Source: Candidatus Rifleibacteriota bacterium (GTDB lineage Bacteria; Riflebacteria; Ozemobacteria; Ozemobacterales; Ozemobacteraceae). From it: a stretch of DNA of 9,695 nucleotides. The stretch spans positions 1 through 9,695 of the forward strand of contig JAKJFO010000154.1 of NCBI GenBank assembly GCA_022704885.1, read 5' to 3'. The number at the start of each line of letters is the position of its first letter. Within the stretch, counting starts at the first letter, position 1. The position numbers were made by a program, and so were the translations under genes. The notes under the pieces were generated by a model that did no database searches, was not told where the DNA came from, and was given only the letters and a program-made list of their open reading frames with translations. Of the stretch, positions 5,121-9,695 are shown piece after piece.

Positions 5121-7052
5121 ATGAAATACAAAATTCTGCTGATCGATCCTGACAAAACCAAGATAGACCTGGAAAGCCGCGAACTTACATCGCGCGGAAT
5201 AAATGTCGTCACTGCCCGCAATGTAACTGAAGCCAGTCGTCTGTTGCGTGAAGACGGCCTGATACACGTCATTCTTACCGAATGGGATATACCCATAGAT
5301 GAAGACAGCGAGGTAAGCGTCAGAGGCGCTGAACTGTTCGAAGAATTCAAGGTGATACGCTATGAAGTCACCATTTTTCTTTACACCGACAAGGCTGATC
5401 TGCCATATTTTAAGACTGGCGGCAGTCTCAGCGGCTATTTTTATAAGGGCGAACGTGATTACGACGACATCGTCAGAAAAATCCGTTCAGAAGTAGTTAA
5501 CAGCAAAAACCGCGCTCCATTTTTCGAGAAGCTGCTTGAATATTCGCGCAAATCAAAAGATTCCTGGCACACACCTGGTCATGCCTCGGGGTATTCGGTA
5601 AAAAACTCGATCTGGGCTCGTGATTTTTATGAATTCTTCGGAGCAAACCTGTTCCGGGCTGATATATCGGTATCTGTGCCGATGCTCGACTCGCTGCTGC
5701 ATCCTACCGGAGTGATTAAAGAGGCTCAGGAACTGGCGGCGCGTGCTTTCAGCGCTCGGCACACTTTCTTCTCTACTAACGGAACCAGCACATCGAACAA
5801 GATTCTTCTGCAGACGCTTCTTGCGCCCGGCGATGCTATTCTGCTCGACCGCAACTGTCATAAATCAGTGCATTACGGCACTATTCTTGCCGGCGCTGAA
5901 CCAGTTTATCTGACGCCTTCCATCAACAATCGCTACGGTATTTTCGGGCCGGTACCGAAACAGCGCATCATCAAAACCATGGATTCGGCGATCGCAGCCG
6001 GAAAAAAGCTGAAAGTGCTGATTCTCACCAACTGTACCTATGATGGCCTGATCTATGATATAGCCGATATCGTTCGTGAAGCGCACAAGCGCAAGGTCAA
6101 GGTTATTGTCGACGAAGCATGGTATGGTTATGCACGTTTTCACCCGCATTTTTACCCATGCGCCATGGAAGCCGGCGCTGATTACGCGACGCAGTCAACC
6201 CACAAAACCATGAGCGCTTTCAGTCAGGCTTCGATGATACATGTCAACGATCCCGATTTCGAGAGTTTTGCCGACCTCTTCATGGAAATTTTCAACATGC
6301 ATACCAGCACGTCGCCTCAGTATCCTATGATTGCCTCGCTTGATGTAGCGCGCAAACAGATGGTAATGGAAGGCTACAGCCTTCTCTCGCGGTGTATCGA
6401 GTTATCTGATACCCTTAAGAAAAGCATCAACAGCCTCAATAAATTCAGAGTGCTCGAACTCGAAGATCTTATTTCAGACGAAGTGCGGAATGACCGGGTA
6501 AGACTCGATCCGACCAAGCTTACCATAGATGTTTCGAAAACCGGCTTCACCAGCCGGGAGGTCGAGCATCTGCTGCTCGAAAAGCACAACATTCAGATCG
6601 AAAAGACCACCTTCAATACTGTTACTGTTCTAATCACAATTGGTGCCACGCACAGCAAACTTAACCGCCTCTTTCTGGCACTCGAAAACATCGAACAGAT
6701 GAGCGGCAACCGCAGTCCCCTTCCCCCTGGCGGTAAAAGCGACTTTGGCCTCGAATTGTCGCCGCTCAGGTTCATGCCACGTTTTGCCTTTTATTCAGAG
6801 GGCGAAATGATACCTCTGCGCGAAGCCATCAACCGCGTGTCTTCGCGTATGATAACGCCCTACCCGCCCGGCATTCCACTGCTGGTGCCGGGTCAGGTCA
6901 TTACCCGCGAAATCATCGAGGCGCTCAATCATTACCGTGATTTCGGCGTCGAGATTCACGGCCTCACGCAGGGGCGCCTCAAAGTGCTTACTGCTGCCGA
7001 TGAGGCGCGTCTCACAGCCGACTGCTACAATCTCCCTGACAACTCTGCCTGA
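5121..7052 (+). CDS. Orn/Lys/Arg decarboxylase, AdiA-like, with receiver-like N-terminal domain
   Basis: This PLP enzyme has 643 residues. Residues about 1-130 form a receiver/flavodoxin-like wing domain (KILLIDPD, then LTEWDIP), as in the long bacterial decarboxylases where it supports oligomer assembly. The fold-type I core follows: SWHTPGH (150-154), HPTGVIKEAQELAA, STNGTSTSNK, the cofactor aspartate in DEAWYGYARF (D331) and the PLP lysine in STHKTMSAFSQAS (K362). The C-terminal domain has the typical PYPPGIPLLVPGQ. TNCTYDG and DEAWYGYARF resemble arginine decarboxylase AdiA as I remember it, while the QSTHK-AFSQASMIHV segment resembles lysine decarboxylase CadA. Arginine to agmatine is my first guess, lysine to cadaverine the alternative. 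It acts in the cytosol, in polyamine synthesis or acid resistance. ATG 5121 has AGG 6 nt upstream; an in-frame TTG at 5115 abuts the AGG and is less likely. At 643 residues it is shorter than AdiA or CadA (above 700). Confidence 0.93.
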   Translation: MKYKILLIDPDKTKIDLESRELTSRGINVVTARNVTEASRLLREDGLIHVILTEWDIPIDEDSEVSVRGAELFEEFKVIRYEVTIFLYTDKADLPYFKTGGSLSGYFYKGERDYDDIVRKIRSEVVNSKNRAPFFEKLLEYSRKSKDSWHTPGHASGYSVKNSIWARDFYEFFGANLFRADISVSVPMLDSLLHPTGVIKEAQELAARAFSARHTFFSTNGTSTSNKILLQTLLAPGDAILLDRNCHKSVHYGTILAGAEPVYLTPSINNRYGIFGPVPKQRIIKTMDSAIAAGKKLKVLILTNCTYDGLIYDIADIVREAHKRKVKVIVDEAWYGYARFHPHFYPCAMEAGADYATQSTHKTMSAFSQASMIHVNDPDFESFADLFMEIFNMHTSTSPQYPMIASLDVARKQMVMEGYSLLSRCIELSDTLKKSINSLNKFRVLELEDLISDEVRNDRVRLDPTKLTIDVSKTGFTSREVEHLLLEKHNIQIEKTTFNTVTVLITIGATHSKLNRLFLALENIEQMSGNRSPLPPGGKSDFGLELSPLRFMPRFAFYSEGEMIPLREAINRVSSRMITPYPPGIPLLVPGQVITREIIEALNHYRDFGVEIHGLTQGRLKVLTAADEARLTADCYNLPDNSA

Positions 7053-7058
7053 ACAGTC

Positions 7059-8033
7059 TTACTTTGCCTTTACCCGGGTTCTGATAAAATCGCGCGAGAT
7101 ATCAGGGAAATCTGAAAAAATTCCATCAACGCCGGCCTGATTGAATAGCGTTTCCAGCAGCTGGTCGGCCGACATCCCTGCCGGCAGGCTGTCGGCTCTG
7201 AATGTGTATGGATGTATTTTCAGGCCATGAGCTTTGGCACTGGTTGCCAGATCACTGAGAATCGGCCTGCCGTTCGCATCGATATCGGTAATTATCTGTT
7301 TGATCCACGGCCCGATTCCATTCGCATAAGATGCGACAGCGGCAACATCAAAATCCTCTTCGGTAAGCTGAATTAGCTTGAGTTCGCATTTGAGTTCATG
7401 CCTGATGCGTTTTAGCTCTTCGAAATCGAAACATTGCAGATAAATGTTGTCTTCAGCTTTTGTATAACCATAATCGGCGAGTATGCGAATGACGACGGGG
7501 CTTATGTCATAGCCCTGTGCACGATGCCAGGCCGGGTCCTTGATCTCGGGATAAATTCCGACGTTGCGGCCGGTAGATTTGTTGAGGCCCTGTATCAGCT
7601 CGATCTCTTCTTCGAGCGTGTGAAGTCTGAAGTCAGATTTCCACAAAGGGAAGCGACCAGCGAAAACTGCCGTGCCAGATGCAATGTCGAAGCGCTCGCA
7701 GGCTTTGAGTGTTTTGATCTCGGCCAGCGTAAAGTCGAGTGCATAATAGCGACCATCATCGCGGGCGCGGCCGGGAAACTTCTGCGCAACATCGGTAACT
7801 GTATCAAGGTGGATATCATGAATAACCAGCGCCTTACCATCTTTGGTAAGAACGACGTCCTGCTCGATGTAGTCAGCTTCCATACCATAGGCCAGAGCCT
7901 TGGCCGGCAGAGTGTGCTCTGGCAGGTAAGCGCAGGCACCCCGATGAGCGATGTTTACAGGCAGTTCTTTGGCATAGAGCGGCATAAGGCCTCCCAGGAT
8001 AAGGAAGATGGCTGAAATCAAAAGTTTTTTCAT
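7059..8033 (-). CDS. glpQ: Periplasmic glycerophosphodiester phosphodiesterase
   Basis: The 324-residue product hydrolyses glycerophosphodiesters (deacylated phospholipids) to sn-glycerol-3-phosphate and an alcohol. Residues 1-21 are a signal peptide (MKKLLISAIFLILGG) with likely cleavage after LYA, so it acts in the periplasm. The mature part follows E. coli GlpQ closely as I remember it: NIAHRGACAYLPEHTLPAKA (H30, R31, E39), ADYIEQDVVLTKDG (E57, D59), VIHDIHLDTVTDVA (H72), YYALDFTL, FPLWKSDF, YPEIKDP and the final GVDGIFSDFPD. It is somewhat shorter than the 358-residue E. coli enzyme; the difference appears to be in the middle loop. I chose ATG 8031-8033 over ATG 8046-8048 because GAGGT lies at a proper distance and the signal peptide then begins MKK. 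The gene is divergent from clpP and converges on the decarboxylase with 6 bp between stops. An inverted repeat covers its ribosome binding site. Confidence 0.95.
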   Translation of the reverse strand: MKKLLISAIFLILGGLMPLYAKELPVNIAHRGACAYLPEHTLPAKALAYGMEADYIEQDVVLTKDGKALVIHDIHLDTVTDVAQKFPGRARDDGRYYALDFTLAEIKTLKACERFDIASGTAVFAGRFPLWKSDFRLHTLEEEIELIQGLNKSTGRNVGIYPEIKDPAWHRAQGYDISPVVIRILADYGYTKAEDNIYLQCFDFEELKRIRHELKCELKLIQLTEEDFDVAAVASYANGIGPWIKQIITDIDANGRPILSDLATSAKAHGLKIHPYTFRADSLPAGMSADQLLETLFNQAGVDGIFSDFPDISRDFIRTRVKAK

Positions 8034-8037
8034 TATA

Positions 8038-8062
8038 ATACCTCGCATCAGGTTTGAGGTAT
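8038..8062 (-). promoter_or_regulatory. Inverted repeat covering the glpQ ribosome binding site
   Basis: ATACCTC (8038-8044) and GAGGTAT (8056-8062) are perfect 7-bp inverted repeats 11 bp apart. On the glpQ strand, the arm nearest the ATG contains the Shine-Dalgarno GAGGT. If transcription begins upstream of both arms, an mRNA hairpin would hide the ribosome binding site. If it begins at the TATGCT (8066-8071) or TAAGAT (8061-8066) elements on the - strand, the upstream arm would be only partly transcribed, and the repeat is more likely a DNA operator. Confidence 0.4.
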
Positions 8063-8063
8063 C

Positions 8064-8092
8064 TTAGCATAAAATGATAAATAAGTTAGAAT
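8064..8092 (+). promoter_or_regulatory. Probable clpP promoter
   Basis: TTAGCA (8064-8069, 4 of 6 to the -35 consensus), a 17-bp spacer and TAGAAT (8087-8092, 5 of 6 to the -10). Predicted start is near 8099, leaving a leader of about 63 nt. TTGAGG (8054-8059) with an AT-rich element near 8078-8083 is a weaker alternative. The segment overlaps the likely glpQ promoter on the other strand. Confidence 0.4.
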
Positions 8093-8147
8093 TTGCTTTG
8101 CGAAGCAACTAGGGGTAATATGTTCAGAAGAAATGCAACCCTACCCC
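8093..8147 (+). other. clpP leader with two small inverted repeats
   Basis: TTGCTT (8093-8098) pairs with AAGCAA (8103-8108) around TGCG. GGGGTA (8112-8117) pairs with TACCCC (8142-8147) around 24 nt. The second arm pair would mask the AGGGG at 8111-8115, which could otherwise act as a ribosome binding site for an in-frame ATG at 8120. Neither hairpin is followed by a T-run, so they are not terminators. Regulatory function is inferred only from position. Confidence 0.3.
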
Positions 8148-8161
8148 AACATGGAGATTTT

Positions 8162-8797
8162 ATGACTCTGAAAAAGCTGAGCAGATTTGCGAAGATCAGG
8201 CTTAATGACGAAGAGGAAGAAGAAGTAAAAGACGAAAAAGAAGAGAAATCTTCTGATGTTAACGAAGTTATCGATCAGAAACTGCTGGAAAACCGCCAGA
8301 TTTTTCTCTGGGGACCTGTAGAAGACGATTCGGCCAAGGATATTGTCGCAAAACTGCTTTATCTCGAAGCGATAAAACCTGGCGAACAGATAACATTCTT
8401 CATCAACAGCCCGGGAGGCGTCATTTCATCAGGCATGGCGATTATCGACACCATGCACATGATCAAGTCTCCAGTCGCGACAGTGTGTATGGGCCTCGCC
8501 GCCTCAATGGGCTCGCTTATTCTGTCTGCCGGCGAAAAAGGCAAGCGTTTCGTTTTTCCCAATGGCAAGATTATGATACACCAGCCCAGCGTCGACTTTT
8601 TGTATGGCCAGGCCAGCGATCTGGAAATCCAGGCCAAGCAGATACTGCGTACGCGCGAAAGCGTGGCTGCGATACTCGCTAAGAACTGCGGCAAACCGAA
8701 GGACCGCATTCTCAAGGATATGGATCGCGATTACTGGATGGACAGCGATGAGTCGATCAAATACGGGATCGTCGACGATATCTACAGTTTCAAATAA
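8162..8797 (+). CDS. clpP: ClpP-family serine peptidase with acidic N-terminal segment
   Basis: The 211-residue product is a Clp protease proteolytic subunit, the chamber-forming peptidase that degrades proteins fed by a Clp ATPase in the cytoplasm. The catalytic triad is intact: GLAASMGS (S115), KIMIHQPS (H140) and DMDRDYWM (D190). INSPGGVISSGMAI (81-94), YGQASDLEIQA and YGIVDDI are the other family signatures. The usual N-terminal axial-loop segment is missing; instead residues 1-35 are basic (MTLKKLSRFAKIR) and then very acidic (DEEEEEVKDEKEE), joining the core at IDQKLLENRQIFLWG. It may thus be a divergent second ClpP paralogue rather than the housekeeping one. ATG 8162 has GGAG 5 nt upstream. 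An in-frame ATG at 8120 with AGGGG 4 nt upstream would add 14 residues and cannot be excluded. No Clp ATPase gene is present in the window. The next gene starts 35 bp downstream and is probably cotranscribed. Confidence 0.93.
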   Translation: MTLKKLSRFAKIRLNDEEEEEVKDEKEEKSSDVNEVIDQKLLENRQIFLWGPVEDDSAKDIVAKLLYLEAIKPGEQITFFINSPGGVISSGMAIIDTMHMIKSPVATVCMGLAASMGSLILSAGEKGKRFVFPNGKIMIHQPSVDFLYGQASDLEIQAKQILRTRESVAAILAKNCGKPKDRILKDMDRDYWMDSDESIKYGIVDDIYSFK

Positions 8798-8832
8798 GTT
8801 TCGCTTAGCGGAAATGTTCACAGGCAGGGAAT

Positions 8833-9695
8833 ATGGAAGGTCTTGATTATATTTTTCCGGTTCTCACCGGAATCTGTTTGTCGGCTATAACAGGGTTTCG
8901 CGCCTTTTTGCCGCCGCTGATCATAGGCATTGTATTGAGATTTTTCCCGGGTCTGCAGAATTATATATACATAGATACCTCAAGTTTCGCCTTTCTTACT
9001 CAGGACCCGGTTCTGATCGCCCTAGCCGTGGCGGCTCTGGCCGAGTTCCTCGGCGACAAAGTGCCGGTTGTCGACAATATTCTCGACTGGCTCGAACTGC
9101 CGGCCAAGATCGCTTTTTCGGCAATTCTGACCTATGCTCTGGTGCCCGGGTCATCACACTGGTTCTATCTGCTGGTGGCACTGGTGTTTGCAGAATCGAC
9201 TACGCTGACCGTGCATACTGGCAAAACCGGTTTGCGCGCAATCTCTACCGCAACGACCGGAGGAGTTGCCAATCCGGTCGTGAGCTTTGTCGAAGACGTA
9301 ATCAGCTTCATAGGGGCTCTGGTTGCCCTGCTGGCACCTATGCTGGCCGCTCTCGGCATAACTTATCTGCTGTATCGCTGCTTGCGCTTTCTTTTCGGCA
9401 AAACCGGCGGCAATGAAGGCAAGATCGCCGATGCGCGACCATCTTTTGTCTGGTATAACGTTTCGCAGTTCGCCAGTCGCTGGTTTTTCCGCATTTATAA
9501 CGGAATGACAATTCATAATTACGAACTCGTTCCGCAAAATGAACAGTTCGTGACCGTTGCCAACCATGCCTCGATCTGGGATGGCTTCATCATGGGCGGT
9601 GCCGTGCGCCTGCCGCTGTTCATCATGGTTAAAAAAGAAGCATTCGATAACCCGATGATGGGCTGGTATCTGCGCAAAGTCCTGTGCTTTCCGGT
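8833..9695 (+). CDS. DUF4126 membrane domain fused to PlsC-type acyltransferase (3' end missing)
   Basis: One open frame runs from ATG 8833 to the window end; 287 residues are visible. Residues 1 to about 185 match DUF4126 as I know it: LSAITGFRAFLPPLIIGI, EFLGDKVPVVDNILDWLELP, then GLRAISTATTGGVANPVVSF followed by a long hydrophobic helix. Hydrophobic segments lie near 6-39, 58-73, 88-103, 108-121 and 155-186. After a short linker (about 188-203), residues 205 onward begin a glycerophospholipid acyltransferase: FFRIYNG, then NHASIWDG with the HX4D motif (H245, D250), then LPLFIMVKKEAFDNPMMGWY. The enzyme part would transfer an acyl group to lysophosphatidic acid or a similar acceptor at the inner membrane. 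The role of DUF4126 is unknown. AGGGA lies 2 nt before the ATG, closer than usual; an upstream AGG (8822-8824) is at 8 nt. It follows clpP by 35 bp with no terminator. Confidence 0.85.
   Translation, partial: MEGLDYIFPVLTGICLSAITGFRAFLPPLIIGIVLRFFPGLQNYIYIDTSSFAFLTQDPVLIALAVAALAEFLGDKVPVVDNILDWLELPAKIAFSAILTYALVPGSSHWFYLLVALVFAESTTLTVHTGKTGLRAISTATTGGVANPVVSFVEDVISFIGALVALLAPMLAALGITYLLYRCLRFLFGKTGGNEGKIADARPSFVWYNVSQFASRWFFRIYNGMTIHNYELVPQNEQFVTVANHASIWDGFIMGGAVRLPLFIMVKKEAFDNPMMGWYLRKVLCFP

Noticed and set aside
7434..8015. 193-residue + strand open frame
   Set aside because: Shadow of glpQ, whose protein matches GlpQ along its length.
8799..8814. Hairpin just after the clpP stop (TTTCGC/GCgGAAA)
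   Set aside because: Short, bulged and without a T-run; not a terminator, so clpP and the next gene are likely cotranscribed.
9154..9567. 137-residue - strand open frame
   Set aside because: Antisense to the DUF4126-acyltransferase frame, which has clear family motifs.
1..9695. CRISPR array, insertion sequence, tRNA or rRNA
   Set aside because: No regularly spaced repeats, terminal inverted repeats with a transposase, cloverleaf or rRNA-like stretch was seen on reading both strands.

Overview
The window (9695 bp, close to even GC by eye) is a compact, gene-dense bacterial chromosome segment. I see no mobile element, CRISPR array, rRNA or tRNA. Spacing, Shine-Dalgarno sites and sigma70-like promoters are conventional. 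A periplasmic-type GlpQ with a signal peptide suggests a diderm (Gram-negative) host. The gene mix (eukaryote-like HAD-IG nucleotidase, divergent ClpP, DUF4126-PlsC fusion) suggests an under-sampled lineage rather than a familiar proteobacterium. I cannot name the taxon from sequence alone.

Layout. (1) 1-1066 (+): 3' part of an amidohydrolase of the imidazolonepropionase-related type, closed by a strong, probably bidirectional terminator. (2) 1127-1351 (-): a possible 74-residue basic ORF, uncertain. (3) 1452-2855 (+): HAD-IG 5'-nucleotidase with its own promoter. (4) 4239-2898 (-): a two-gene operon of an excisionase-type HTH plus winged-helix regulator, then a four-helix membrane protein with a very acidic tail. 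(5) 4413-5033 (+): class I SAM methyltransferase, divergent from the regulator. (6) 5121-7052 (+): Orn/Lys/Arg decarboxylase with an N-terminal receiver-like wing domain and AdiA-like active-site signatures, behind a perfect extended -10 promoter and a palindrome that looks like an operator. (7) 8033-7059 (-): glpQ, ending 6 bp from the decarboxylase stop. (8) 8162-8797 (+): ClpP-family peptidase with an acidic N-terminal segment. (9) 8833 to the window end (+): DUF4126 membrane domain fused to a PlsC-type acyltransferase, cut by the window edge.

How they fit together. Most of these are housekeeping or metabolic genes in short transcription units, not one pathway. GlpQ releases sn-glycerol-3-phosphate and PlsC-type enzymes act in glycerophospholipid synthesis, so the right end has a loose phospholipid theme, but the two genes are divergent and separated by clpP. 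The regulator-membrane protein pair is the most system-like unit. I did not find a clear new defence or biosynthetic system. The best leads are the DUF4126-acyltransferase fusion, the unusual ClpP N-terminus, the HTH/acidic membrane protein operon and the palindrome at the decarboxylase promoter.
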